A stretch of DNA of 64,000 nt from Choristoneura fumiferana (lineage: Eukaryota; Arthropoda; Insecta; Lepidoptera; Tortricidae). The stretch is from the NCBI RefSeq assembly GCF_025370935.1, contig NW_027412811.1, forward strand, positions 94,628-158,627. The letters are read 5' to 3'. Each line of letters starts with the position of its first letter. Within the stretch, counting starts at the first letter, position 1. The notes below the pieces were generated by a model. The model saw only the letters and a program-made list of their open reading frames with translations. It searched no databases and was not told the DNA's origin. Shown piece after piece: positions 21,627-31,748 of the stretch. The position numbers and the translations under genes are program-made.

Positions 21627-21885
21627 ATAAGTAATGTATTAAATTATTAAAGAGAGATAAAAGACAAGTTGCACTACTACTGTATCTTTTTCTCTTTCTT
21701 ATAATAAAATATGTATTGTAATTAACTGGGTTGTTTATAACAAAAGCTTATGAATTGTTAGTGATATTTTTCAAAATTTATCGTCATATTTTCGGTCTCG
21801 AAAGCATTTATTTTGGTGTTTTTTTTGTCTCAATTAAATAAAGTTTTGCTAAATATTTTTTTGTTTTATTGAATTTTCTAACGAA

Positions 21886-22004
21886 TATCACACAGACGAT
21901 GGGTGGGGGTCGTCGGGCCCGCGACGGGCGTTTTACATGGCGGTATATGGCACGACCCGACCCGTCGCGGGCCTGCGCACGACCCGCACCCGTCGTCTGT
22001 GTAA
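21886..22004. mobile_element. GC-rich foldback MITE
   Basis: Inverted ends ATCACACAGACGATGGGTG / CACCCGTCGTCTGTGTAAC, arms rich in GGCCCGCGACGGG. No coding content. Confidence 0.65.
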
Positions 22005-22356
22005 CCTATATAAACTAACCAACATAGAAAAGTTGAAAAATCCCCGACAGTCACTATAGTCATTTCAAACTTCAATATCTCATAAAAGGTTGATCTGATT
22101 GTTATCAAGCATAGCTGAGCAAGGAAACTTGTTTTCACGTAAAAAAACTGCATCGAAATGGGTTTATCCGCTTGAGAGCTACAATGCCGACATTGGCGTT
22201 AAAATAGCCCTAGCATTGGCGTTAATAGTTCGGGGTTTAAAAACCAAAAGAAAAGTAAAGAGGCAGAGAAAATTTTATCTTTTAGTCGGAAAAATCAGAA
22301 CTTATGTATAAAAGTTCGCATGGATATCGATCTGTATTTTTTTCGGAGAAAATAGC

Positions 22357-22931
22357 TTTTTTAGGGTTCCGGAGCCTAAATGGCGAAAACGGAACCCTTA
22401 TAGTTTCGCCATGTCTGTCTGTCTGTCCGTCCGTCCGCGGCTTTGCTCAGGGACTATCAATGCTAGAAAGCTGTAATTTTGCACGGATATTATATGAAAA
22501 CTATGCCGACAAAATGGTACAATAAAAAACTTACCTAAACCTCCCATAGACGTAAAGTGGGGTCATTTTTTTTTCTTATCCAACCCTATAGTGTGGGGTA
22601 TCGTTAGATAGGTCTTTTAAAACCATTAGGGGTTTGCTAGCTAAGACGATTTTTCGATTCATTGATTTTTTTGCGAAATATTAAACTTTAAAGTGCAAAT
22701 TTCCATTACAATCGAGTAAGTATATCAAACTTTCAAGGAAAACTATAACGGCTAAGTTTGCTTGAAAATTTTAAGCAGTTTTACTCTTAAATAGCTGCGT
22801 AAGGTATAAAATCTAAACTTGGAAGATTCCGTATAAAATACGAAATCCTTAGAAAAGATTTCTTATATTTTTTCGTAATGGCTACGGAACCCTATTTTGG
22901 GCTTGTCCGACGCGCTCTTGGCCGGTTTTTT
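22357..22931 (+). repeat. GGGTTCCG / GTCTGTCCGTCC lepidopteran repeat
   Basis: Full-length copy from GGGTTCCGGAGCC to GACGCGCTCTTGGCCGG. Confidence 0.75.
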
Positions 22932-23037
22932 TATAGTACTTTCTCCTTACCAAATTTCATCTAAATTAAAGTCAACTTGTTTGCCGTGAAATTTAAATCA
23001 AACAGAAAGACAGTTACTTTCATATTTTTAATATTAA

Positions 23038-23225
23038 CTAACCGTTACCCGCGACTCCGTCCGCGCAAAATTAGTTTATCGCTATCCCGCGGGAACTATG
23101 CAATTTTTCGGGATAAAAACTACTTACCGATTTCATCTAAATCGGTTCAGTGGTTGAGACGTGATGAAGTAGGTAACAAACAAACAAACAGTGTTGCAAA
23201 CTTTCGCATTTATAATATTAAGTGG
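23038..23225 (+). repeat. CCGCGACTCCGTCCGCG...TTTCGCATTTATAATATTA repeat
   Basis: A very common lepidopteran short repeat: ATCCCGCGGGAACTATGCAA, CGGGATAAAAACTACTTA, AAACAAACAAACAG, then the ending CGCATTTATAATATTAAG. Other copies: 47,152, 47,390, 50,024, 55,284, 57,895 and 58,169. Confidence 0.75.
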
Positions 23226-23539
23226 GATTAGTATTCAATAAACATCGTTAGTATTTGGATCTTCGCTTCTGATTTCATCCAGTGTCGTAACTAGGTAGTT
23301 TTATGCGTCCCGGTGTACTTCAGTAACTGTAGCATACAAAACTCAACACGCCTGCCATTATAATGCCAAAAGCGACTTTTAAACTTTGAGAACTTCGACG
23401 TAAGTTGCTGTTGTACGTTGTAGTTCGACAGACTGCTGGATCGATGAGTCGTTCAAAGCTCTTGACAACTTTAGGCGTCACTGGCATTCACAATTTGATG
23501 GAGCGTTCCTTATGCTTATGTGTGGACATTACAGTCACC

Positions 23540-23864
23540 TAGGGTTGCCAGATACATGCATTTCGATCAATTCGAGGGTTACAAATTGGGTCGGTAGTTA
23601 AATATCAATACGAGCACAAAACCAACTATTTTCTTCAAATTGACAAAGATTTTGTCATTTGGCAAGTCTTTTGGAAGGACCTCAAAAACAGTTCTCAATT
23701 CTGAATACAGGCCGGCAATGTTAACCGCAGCTTCAATTTTTAATATGGAAGGCAATACTGCTCTCGTAGTCGAAATCCGGGACATTAAAGTGTAATTCCT
23801 GGACACGGGACAAGACACGTAATTCCGGGACAATCCCGGATGTCCCGGCCATCTGGCAACCCTA
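23540..23864. mobile_element. hAT-type MITE with perfect 8-bp target duplication
   Basis: Ends TAGGGTTGCCAGAT / ATCTGGCAACCCTA. CAGTCACC is duplicated at 23532-23539 and 23865-23872. 325 bp; lies 43 bp downstream of the diapausin stop at 23908. Confidence 0.92.
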
Positions 23865-23907
23865 CAGTCACCTAGTTACTTCACTATGCTTTCATCACTT
23901 TGTGGGT

Positions 23908-24114
23908 CTAACGCCTGTAACACTGCATGCCTCCATGACAATTTGCATGCATGCCTTGCCCATGAGCTCTGCAACAAGCGTCTTTCTCGGGATTGCTTCT
24001 TCTACAAACTTTGTCACAAGGTGGCACCCTCACCCAATTATTGACCGCCTCCGTACTCGCTATTAACGCACAAGCCACAAGTAGGAGAATAAAAGTAGTT
24101 CTTACAGCAGCCAT
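23908..24114 (-). CDS. diapausin-family peptide 1
   Basis: A 68-residue single-exon gene. A signal peptide (residues 1-23, hydrophobic ILLLVACALIAS, ending TEA) is followed by a 45-residue mature peptide with six cysteines in the diapausin order: PPCDKVC, DACCRAHG, ANC, MQCY. Diapausins (first seen as a diapause-specific peptide of leaf beetles, later as a family in Manduca) are secreted antifungal peptides; the beetle peptide also blocks N-type calcium channels. A TATAAAA on the minus strand (24210-24204) lies 90 bp upstream of the ATG, with a kappaB-like site behind it. It is divergent from the next copy at 25369. The frame is intact and probably functional. Confidence 0.9.
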   Translation of the reverse strand: MAAVRTTFILLLVACALIASTEAVNNWVRVPPCDKVCRRSNPEKDACCRAHGQGMHANCHGGMQCYRR

Positions 24115-24203
24115 CTTGAAAATTTGCGCGGGAATTCAACTTTTTAATTGTTTATGGTGCGAAGTGTGTTCTCGTTGTGTGAAGTAGGATTTCGTTAGCT
24201 CTG

Positions 24204-24229
24204 TTTTATACTCTAGTTTGGGAAAAGCC
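24204..24229 (-). promoter_or_regulatory. diapausin 1 promoter: TATA plus kappaB-like site
   Basis: TATAAAA at 24210-24204 (minus). Ten bases further upstream is a GGGAAAAGCC box (24220-24229, read on the plus strand), one base away from the Dorsal-type consensus GGGWWWWCCM. Confidence 0.4.
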
Positions 24230-24398
24230 TAGGTTTTAATTGCTGTTGGTTTAGTTAGTAATGAGAAAATAATGAATCAACGAAAATCCCCCTCTTTGCC
24301 TAATGCTTTATAGGTACTCGTATACTTAGGTGACGCGTTTTCGAATTAAACGGATTGGTTATTAGTAGGTAGGTAAATCCATATGTCAACACATAGAC

Positions 24399-24405
24399 AC
24401 AGGCA

Positions 24406-24468
<63 letters not shown>
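24399..24468 (+). repeat. CA microsatellite
   Basis: More than 30 CA units, interrupted near the left end by CATACA. Confidence 0.95.
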
Positions 24469-24471
<3 letters not shown>

Positions 24472-24584
24472 ACCTGGCCTGGCGCATGCAGTTGTCTTGT
24501 CTTCCTTTTATGTTATGTATTTTCAATTTTCTGGACTAAAATCTTGTTTTTTTCTGTCTGTCTCGTACTGTTTTACATATTGCG

Positions 24585-24726
24585 GTCTCGTCTCGTTGAA
24601 GTGACCTGGTGAAAGCCGTGGGTTCACTGTGGGTGGATGCAGGCCGCTTCCAACAGAAGCAAATGGAGGCCTATGGGGGTAGTCTATGTCCAACACTGGA
24701 CGTCCTTCGGCTGATATGATGACAAA
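24585..24726 (+). mobile_element. RTE-type LINE 3' end fragment
   Basis: Contains GGTGAAAGCCGTGGGTTCAC, GGATGCAGGCCGCTTCCAAC and TGGACGTCCTTCGGCTGATA, typical of a second lepidopteran RTE 3' end family. Confidence 0.6.
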
Positions 24727-24840
24727 TACACTTTCTAACTCGCACATAAGCAATTCTTATTTGTTTTCCTGTTACCATTCATAACTCAACAAACCTACTA
24801 AACGAGGATAAACTAGCTGCATACATTATCAATTACTAAA

Positions 24841-24873
24841 TGGTTTTCCCTAAACAATCTGAGCATATAAATA
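24841..24873 (+). promoter_or_regulatory. diapausin 2 promoter: Dorsal-type kappaB site plus TATA
   Basis: TGGTTTTCCC (24841-24850) is the complement of GGGAAAACCA, a full match to GGGWWWWCCM; TATAAATA follows at 24866-24873. The ATG is ~500 bp away only because a 419-bp MITE sits between. Confidence 0.55.
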
Positions 24874-24939
24874 TGGAGTGAAAACACAATCATGTTCAAC
24901 CACAGATTAACACAAGCTGTGTTACGAACATCACGCAAT

Positions 24940-25358
24940 GAGGGCTATCGTTTTTTGTCTCACTAGATGGCGCACTGTTGCGTGAGGTTTTTAAGTGTGG
25001 CTTTCAGAGTCTGTTATTACGGGCGTTAAAACAAAGTTTAGATTAAAATCATATTTAAAACACCTTAAAACCGTACCATAAAAATATCCAGCCACCACAG
25101 TGTTGCTTAGTCCCGTTTTGTTCGGAAAAAAGGGAGGACAAAAGTTTCCGAAAGACAAAACTGTCTCAAAACACAAACATTCATTGCCCCGGAACGCATA
25201 TTTGCCATAATTAATTTCAGATATTGCAAAATATTCACAAAATTATTCTAATTATAAATAAACCCGCGTAGCTCACCCAAAAACTATGAGATTTGACATT
25301 TCGGAGACCTCACGCTACACTAGCGCCTCTAGTGGCGAATTCATACGCGATAGCCCTC
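24940..25358 (-). mobile_element. GAGGGCTA MITE, copy 2, in the diapausin 2 5' UTR
   Basis: Ends GAGGGCTATCG / CGATAGCCCTC with AT on both sides (24938-24939, 25359-25360). It ends 10 bp before the diapausin ATG. The remaining leader TATCCAAG matches the leader of diapausin 3 (AATCCAAG), so the MITE landed inside an existing 5' UTR. Confidence 0.85.
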
Positions 25359-25368
25359 ATTATCCAAG

Positions 25369-25575
25369 ATGGCCGTCCTGAAAACTAGTCTGATCTTATT
25401 GATTGTGGCTGGTGCCTTGATTGCAAATACGGAAGCTGTCAACAACTGGGTAAGAGTGCCACCTTGCGACCAAGTTTGTAATCGAAGCGGGCCGGAGAAA
25501 GACTCCTGCTGCCGTGCTCATGGACACGCTTTTCACGCGAATTGCCATGGAGGGATGAACTGCTATCGAAGATAA
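25369..25575 (+). CDS. diapausin-family peptide 2
   Basis: 68 residues, single exon. Signal peptide residues 1-23 (LILLIVAGALIAN, TEA), then a mature peptide starting VNNWVRVPPCDQVC with six cysteines (CDQVC, DSCCRAHGH, ANC, MNCY) and a basic YRR end. It is a close paralogue of peptide 1, placed head to head with it 1.25 kb away. The start is fixed by the conserved CCAAG-ATGGC context shared with the other copies. The frame is intact; its leader is disrupted by the MITE. Confidence 0.9.
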   Translation: MAVLKTSLILLIVAGALIANTEAVNNWVRVPPCDQVCNRSGPEKDSCCRAHGHAFHANCHGGMNCYRR

Positions 25576-25962
25576 TTTCGAGGGCTCTATGGAGGGGGAA
25601 AACGTAGAATATTCAAGACTACCCTTCATAAAATACTTATACTCTTCGACGTTGGATGCCAGATGCCGTATTGTCTAAAATGCTGATGCTGACCTTCGCA
25701 ATGTATTCGCCATCTCTTTCTATCCTCGTCTACACGCAAGTGATAGAAAAAAAGTGGTGAAGAGGATTGTTGCGTTAGACACTAAGGATTCAGGTCGTCG
25801 AAATCCGTTGTAACGAGTATTTGTACTCTCTTCAACTAGTGTGGGAGCCGTTTTGGCCAATCTTCATGTCAGTCTATCTACATTGAATGTTACTGTTAAT
25901 GTTTTGTTAACTCCTAAATATAATAAGTACTTGCGTTTTTTTGTGTTTTCATTCATATTTTT

Positions 25963-26640
25963 GAAGACCGGATGGCCAAGTGGTTAGAGAACCTGACTAC
26001 GAAGCTTGAGGTCCCGGGTTCGATTCCCGGCTGAAGCTGACCGAGGATATTTATATGAATAATACGAATGTTTGTTCTCAGGTCTTGGATGTTTAATAAT
26101 ATGTATTTATCTATATAAGTTTGTTTATCCGTTGCTTCGTATCCATACTATATGGTTTTTTTTATACAAGCTTTGCTTAGTTTGGGACTAGGTCAATGAG
26201 GGCTATCGCGAATGAATTCGCCGCTAGAGGCGCTAGTGTAGCGTGAGGTCTCCGAAATGTCAAATCTCATAGTTTTTGGGTGAGCTACGCGGGTTTATTT
26301 ATAATAAGATTTTTTTTGTGAATATTTTGCATAACCTGAAATTAATTATGGCAATTATGCGTTACGGGGCAATGAATGTCTGTGTTTTGAGACAGTTTTG
26401 TCTTTCGGAAACTTTTGTCCTCCTTTTTTTCCGAACAAAACGGGACTAAGCAACACTGTGGTTGCTGGATATTTAAATATGATTTTAATCTAAACTTTGT
26501 TTTAACGCCCGTAATAACAGACTCTGAAAGCCACACTTAAAAACCTCACGCAACAGTGCGCCATCTAGTGAGACAAAAAACGATAGCCCTCATTGGTATC
26601 AAGTGTCCCATGATATTTATTATTATTTATTTATTTGTAT
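25963..26640 (+). mobile_element. tRNA-derived SINE interrupted by a MITE
   Basis: The head GACCGGATGGCCAAGTGGTT ... GGTCCCGGGTTCGATTCCCG has A and B boxes of a tRNA-like promoter. The body has CGAATGTTTGTTCTC and TTTGCTTAGTTTGGGACTAG, and continues after the MITE with TCAAGTGTCCCATGATATTT. A common lepidopteran SINE; the acceptor stem does not pair properly, so it is not a working tRNA. Confidence 0.8.
26198..26591 (+). mobile_element. GAGGGCTA MITE, copy 3, inside the SINE
   Basis: Ends GAGGGCTATCG / CGATAGCCCTC. The SINE reads ...AGGTCAAT on the left and ATTGGTATC on the right, so the 2-bp target AT was duplicated. Confidence 0.88.
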
Positions 26641-27689
26641 TATGTATTCTATACCTACAGTACCTACATGAGCGTAAATTAAAAAAAAATACTGTTCATT
26701 ACTTTCGTGTTACACAATATTTATGTAGCAACGAAACGGCTAAGCTTTCCAAGAAACCAGTGTTTCTGAAGTTAAGGCTTGTAGAGTTAGGGCGTGTAGA
26801 GTTAAGATTGACTCTACGTGAGATCTGATAACTTTCTGACAGTGCGAGCTCAATGGTTTCGTCTTGGCAACAATTTGTATATGACTCTTTGCCCCATTGG
26901 ACAAAAGCTATTTATTAAAAAAAAATAAGGCGGTAATGTATAAATTAAATAAACTAGTATTTTCATTTCGCTACTATTTTATCATCATAACTATAAACAT
27001 ACAAATATATGTATAAATTCAAAATAATTATTTACTGCTGATGGAAGTATCTTAAAGAGCATTCACATCACTAGAGCCAACGTCAGTCAGTCAGTCAGCC
27101 AGCCCGTCAGTCAAGTGTCAATGTCAGTCACCACATTTGTTTACCAGATTGCTTAATTCCATTGAATTAGAATATAATTTATTCGATGGAATTTCAATAG
27201 GAAGAATAGATGTTTACTCTATGATATCTTTGTAGGCTGAAACAAAGAGTTGTTAGCGTAGCCTACTTCCTGTGATATTCATTTGAGGATCTGCTGTAGG
27301 TCATTGTTGTTTGTTGTTTTTTTATTCCAAGGAAAAAAATGTCTACGTCCAGCGGCGTAGGTAGGGGGGGGGAGGGAAGGGGGCAGCGTAAACGTACATC
27401 GTTTTCCTCAATATGACAAATTAGTCTTAATCAATTAATAGTCATATATAGGTGATTATCGTGAACTAATTGCTCTGTCACTAACGGTATAATTATACGT
27501 GTTTCCTTGTCTTACGTACCTACTGAGCCGTCAATCAATACTTACCCTTACTTCGGACGGAAACCTGCAAGATTTGACCTGCACTTATGTACATACTTAC
27601 ATTCATACATTACAAGTTTGATAAAAGTTTGTAAAATAAAAAAACATGAGAAAATATTTTTCTGAATAGGTAATTTATTGAATCACCAG

Positions 27690-27814
27690 GGCTACTACGA
27701 AATTTGAAAATCGAAGTTCGTGTCGTTACGTCTCTGACGCTTATACTATTTAACACGAGAGTGAGAGGAACGGTACGATACGAACTTGGATTTTCGAATT
27801 TCGGAGTAGGCCCT
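27690..27814. mobile_element. AGGGCTACTACGAAATTTG MITE
   Basis: Inverted ends GGGCTACTACGAAATTTGAA / TTCGAATTTCGGAGTAGGCCC, about 125 bp. 26,641-27,689 holds only low-complexity DNA: a CAGT tract near 27,085 and a G-rich run at 27,364-27,383. 27,815-28,696 is AT-rich and includes a repeat beginning GCGTTACTTTGCGGAGGTCC. Confidence 0.65.
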
Positions 27815-28696
27815 CTGGCGTTACTTTGCGGAGGTCCATATTAAAGCACAAAGAATTTCTTTGCTCACCCGCGACCTTAATTACCTCTCTAGACGTTTTA
27901 CGCGACGTGCCCATGTAGACTCTAGCACATGCAGGTATATTATGCGTTGTGAAAGGAAACGCAAAATTGTCTATCGTACCGCGTGTACAGTCATCCTGCA
28001 TTAATATCTGCCACAGCGGAGCAGGCAATAGTAGATTGTAAAACAAGAGCATAAAACGAGCCATTTTACTACATTTTACATTGGAAAATGGGTTTAATGC
28101 TAGAGTTTTACAGTGCTTTTCACTTCGATGGTGAGGAAATGAAATAGCAACAGTGGAAATAATTGTTCACTTGCTAGGTACCTTTTATTGTTCACACAAT
28201 ACTATTATAATTATATATTTTCAGTTTTATTGATCTATTTTGATTAATTTGTTTGATTTTTAGTTTTATATAAATTAAAAATTATAAAAATAATGTGTAG
28301 AAACTTCTTTGTTTGTGGCTGTTTACACCTAATTGCCTTGGTCTTAGATGAAGATTTTACTTTATGCACTAGAGCATAAAAAGTCATTTTATCGCCTAGA
28401 TCCAGCATAAACACGAACTTTACGAGCATGAGAAGTGAAAACATATTTGTCACGTTCTACCGGCCCTAGAAATAGATTTGTATCAGATTTTTATGCACGC
28501 TTTATTGTGTCAGATATTGATGCTGGTGGGTGACCTTGACCTACAAAACTACAAAAATTAATCGCAACCAAAGTTACGTTGCTTATATACAAAAGCGCCA
28601 CAAATAAAAAAAACAAAACTTTATTGCAAAAATCGCACTAACTAATTCAATTAATTATTTTTTTCAATAAAAGCATTTAACGTTTTTTTTTTATTT

Positions 28697-28924
28697 AAGA
28701 ATAAGAATAAGAATAAGAATAATTTTATTTAGTAATAAAGTTACATTGTCCACAAAAAATTACAAAATAACACAGTTGAATAAAAAAAAAACAATACATT
28801 TGACTTTTCTACGGCCTTCGCACTAGACTCTGGGTCTGTATCGCGAGTGCCAGAAGGATGTCTTAAATTACAAAATTAGAACATTACAAAATACGGTAAG
28901 AGTAAATACTCTAGAATTTACTTG

Positions 28925-28995
<71 letters not shown>

Positions 28996-30891
28996 CGTGT
29001 GTGTGTTCCTTTTTACAGGCGTTTAATTGCAGGCTTTAAGGAGATCTTCCGTATCTTGGTAATTCAGTTTGGCTAGATGCTCTTCTATAGCACTCTTAAG
29101 TTTGGTAGCAGATAAGTCTTTGGGGTTTTTAATTTTTTTGCATATTTTGTTGTAAACATTTACATGGGAGTAAGGAGGCATATGTCTGGCGAAGCTAGAT
29201 CTGATTGATGGTAGAGGTATGCTAAATACGCGGCGTGAAGAAAGGGTAGGAAAGTCATGTCTAGAAATTACTTTCCGATGAGTAGCCACGGCTACTTTTG
29301 AAATATATAATTGTCTTACCCTTAACACCTTACACTCCTTATACAGGTCATCAGTGGGAAACCTATAAGGCTTCCTGAGCATAACTTTTAGTACAGCACG
29401 TTGAGCGATCTCCAAACTTTTTATGTTGGATTTTACTATACCACCCCAAGCTGAAAGGCAGTATAGTAGTGCCGACTGGCAGAATGCTTTGTAAACTAGT
29501 ATTAAGATGTCTTTTGGTGCTGAATTTCTAAGTGACTTCATTAAATATATAGTTTTTCTAATTTTTTTCGAAAGACAGGAGACTTGTTCTTTAAATGAGA
29601 GGTGTCTATCAAATTGGATGCCTAAGTATTTAATAGTGTCAGTTTGATCGATTGGAGAACATTTACATGGGGTCTGCAGGGGATAATCTGATATTTTTGT
29701 CGAACATGAATGAATGGTGAGTTTGTGAGTTGTGCTGGGTCTTGTTGCGCGTGTTTTATGAAAAGTTATGTATTTTGTTTTATTATTATTTAATGTTAGT
29801 AGATTTTTGTTTAGCCAGGTAGATATTTTCGCCATTCCTGTCTCGGCTATTTTATATACATCTTCCCAGGAGTTGCCGTGAAATAGAACAACAGTATCAT
29901 CTGCATAACAAATTAAGTCAGCTCCATATACAGGTACTTTTAGAATATCATTGATGTAAATTAAGAATAAAGTGGGGCCTAATATACTGCCTTGAGGCAC
30001 TCCGTATTGCACTGGCAGATGTTCGCTTACAAAAGATCCTACCCTAACACAATGGCGACGATTAGTTAGATAACTATGGAACCAATTGTAGGAAACACCT
30101 CTTATACCCATTTTTTCTAGCTTTTGCATTAGTAAAGGAATCGAAACGGTATCGAAGGCTTTAGCAAGATCTAAAAATACTCCGAGGCAATTTTTATTCG
30201 TATCTAAGGAGTCCACAATTAATGATGTTAGAAGCGAAACAGCATCTTCGGTTGATCTATTCTGCCTAAATCCGAATTGCGACTCAGAGATGAGATTATG
30301 ATGTTCAAGGAATTTTATTAAACGATTACTAACGATTTTTTCCAGAAGTTTTGAGAATACACTTAGCAGTGTAATAGGCCTGTAATTGGATGGCGATGAC
30401 TTATCACCGTCTTTGTGGATAGGGGATATGACACCAAGTTTCCAATCGGTTGGAAATATGCCGGAAGCAAGACTTAGATTAAAAATGTGTGTTAAGGGTT
30501 CGGCAATTGAAGGTTCAATTAATTTAATTAATAGTGGCGAACACCCATCTAGACCTGGCGCACTGCAACTTTGAGTTGCTTGATATATCCTGTTACTTCA
30601 GCCACATCAGTGGGACCTAAGAAAAAAGATTGTACAGGGCCAGAATCAGTTGTGTATTCAGCTGCGAGTTCCGCTTCAGTTTTATTTAGTTTAGTAAGTG
30701 TCTCATCTGCTAATTTTTTACCAACACAAGAGAAATATTGGTTGCATTTATTGAGTGCGTCAGTGGGATCCTTTTTGTTTATTAATTCAGAAGAGTGATT
30801 TTGCGGTTTCGAGATGTTACAGACCTTTTTAATGTTCTCCCATAGTTTCTTAGGGTTATTCAGGCTATCGGATTTGTGTCGCTTTTGTATA
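28697..30891 (-). pseudogene. LINE (non-LTR retrotransposon) with RT domain, frameshifted
   Basis: The open part, from about 30570 down to the stop at 29023, encodes a reverse transcriptase. It has NYRPIT, FGFRQNRST, DLAKAFDTV (catalytic Asp), YGVPQGSILGP, CYADDTV (catalytic Asp pair) and YLGIQFD, then a long C-terminal domain (SALLYCLSAWGG; LSSRRVF). The upstream part (WENIKKVCNISK, KKLADETLTKLN) is in another frame owing to a one-base loss near 30574. No endonuclease domain is present: the copy stops at a MITE at 30892. The 3' end has a TTCTTA-type tail (28697-28722). Of Jockey/CR1-like type. Inactive. Confidence 0.88.
28927..28992 (+). repeat. GT microsatellite in the LINE 3' UTR
   Basis: About 32 GT units just downstream (minus sense) of the LINE stop codon. 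Confidence 0.95.
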
Positions 30892-31420
30892 TGTCGGCTG
30901 ATCGTAAAATCCGCCAGATCACAAAATTCCTAGGCATATCGTGAAATAGCGCCATTTCATGAATTAGCCAAGGGACATCCGCCATATCGTTCAAAATTCA
31001 CCGTTTAACGATTTGCCTAGTGACGTTTAGGCAGATCATAAAATTCCTAGGCATATCATGAAACACCGGCATTTCATGATTTGTCCAGTTTAGGCATATC
31101 ATGAAACGCCGCCATATAGGTCCTGGCACTTCTGGCGCTTCGCGCGCTCTGCTCGTGCGTTGTGGTCACAATTAATACTAACAACTCCTCGCTTCGCTCG
31201 TCGTAACCTAAATTTTTTTTTTTCGGCATATCACGATGTGCCCGGTAGGTATAGACCTAGGAATATCGACGAAAGCGTTGCTCTAATCGATCTGCCTTAT
31301 TGTTTCTCAGACACATCGGGATATGCCTGGCCAACTTTTAGGCATATCATGAAATGGCCCCATTTCACGATATACCTAGGAATTTCGTGATCTGGCGGGT
31401 TTTACGATCGCCCGCCGACA
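30892..31420. mobile_element. non-autonomous derivative of the KRBA2-type transposon, copy 1
   Basis: Ends TGTCGGCTGATCGTAAAATC / GATCGCCCGCCGACA with TATA duplicated at 30888-30891 and 31421-31424. It shares CCGCCAGATC, CCTAGGCATATCGTGAAA and CGATATGCCTA-type words with the 10.8-kb element. 529 bp without ORF. Confidence 0.88.
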
Positions 31421-31648
31421 TATAAGCAGCGATGTATACATGTACATCAGATGAGTTTATGGGCTGAACATCAAGGACGTGTATATGCACATATTTTTGT
31501 GACTTCGGAGCTATCGTTATCAATCTAGTTGACTGTACTTGAATGAGAAACACCTCGCCAACGAACCACAAAGTTTTATAATTCATAACATTACCTATAT
31601 AACAATGGTAAAGGATAATCAATATTTTATAACTTCAAACAGATTTTT

Positions 31649-31670
31649 CCGATTCCCCTGGCCTATATAA
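31649..31670 (+). promoter_or_regulatory. diapausin 3 promoter: kappaB-like site plus TATA
   Basis: CCGATTCCCC (complement GGGGAATCGG, a loose kappaB match) at 31649-31658, followed by TATATAA at 31664-31670, 79 bp before the ATG. Confidence 0.35.
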
Positions 31671-31748
31671 GCTAAGTACCTTTCAAGGCTGGACACAACT
31701 ACTTCCTTGCCCACCGTTGACATTACAATTCCACCTACCTAATCCAAG

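Noticed and set aside
23579..23833. 84-codon frame in the hAT MITE
   Set aside because: Lies wholly inside a 325-bp non-autonomous element; no transposase motif.
24399..24468. reading frame of repeated Thr-His across the CA tract
   Set aside because: Pure microsatellite translation.
25963..26040. tRNA-Arg-like gene
   Set aside because: A and B boxes are present, but the acceptor stem fails and the sequence continues into a common lepidopteran SINE.
27364..27383. G-quadruplex control element
   Set aside because: A G-run exists, but no gene lies nearby for it to regulate.
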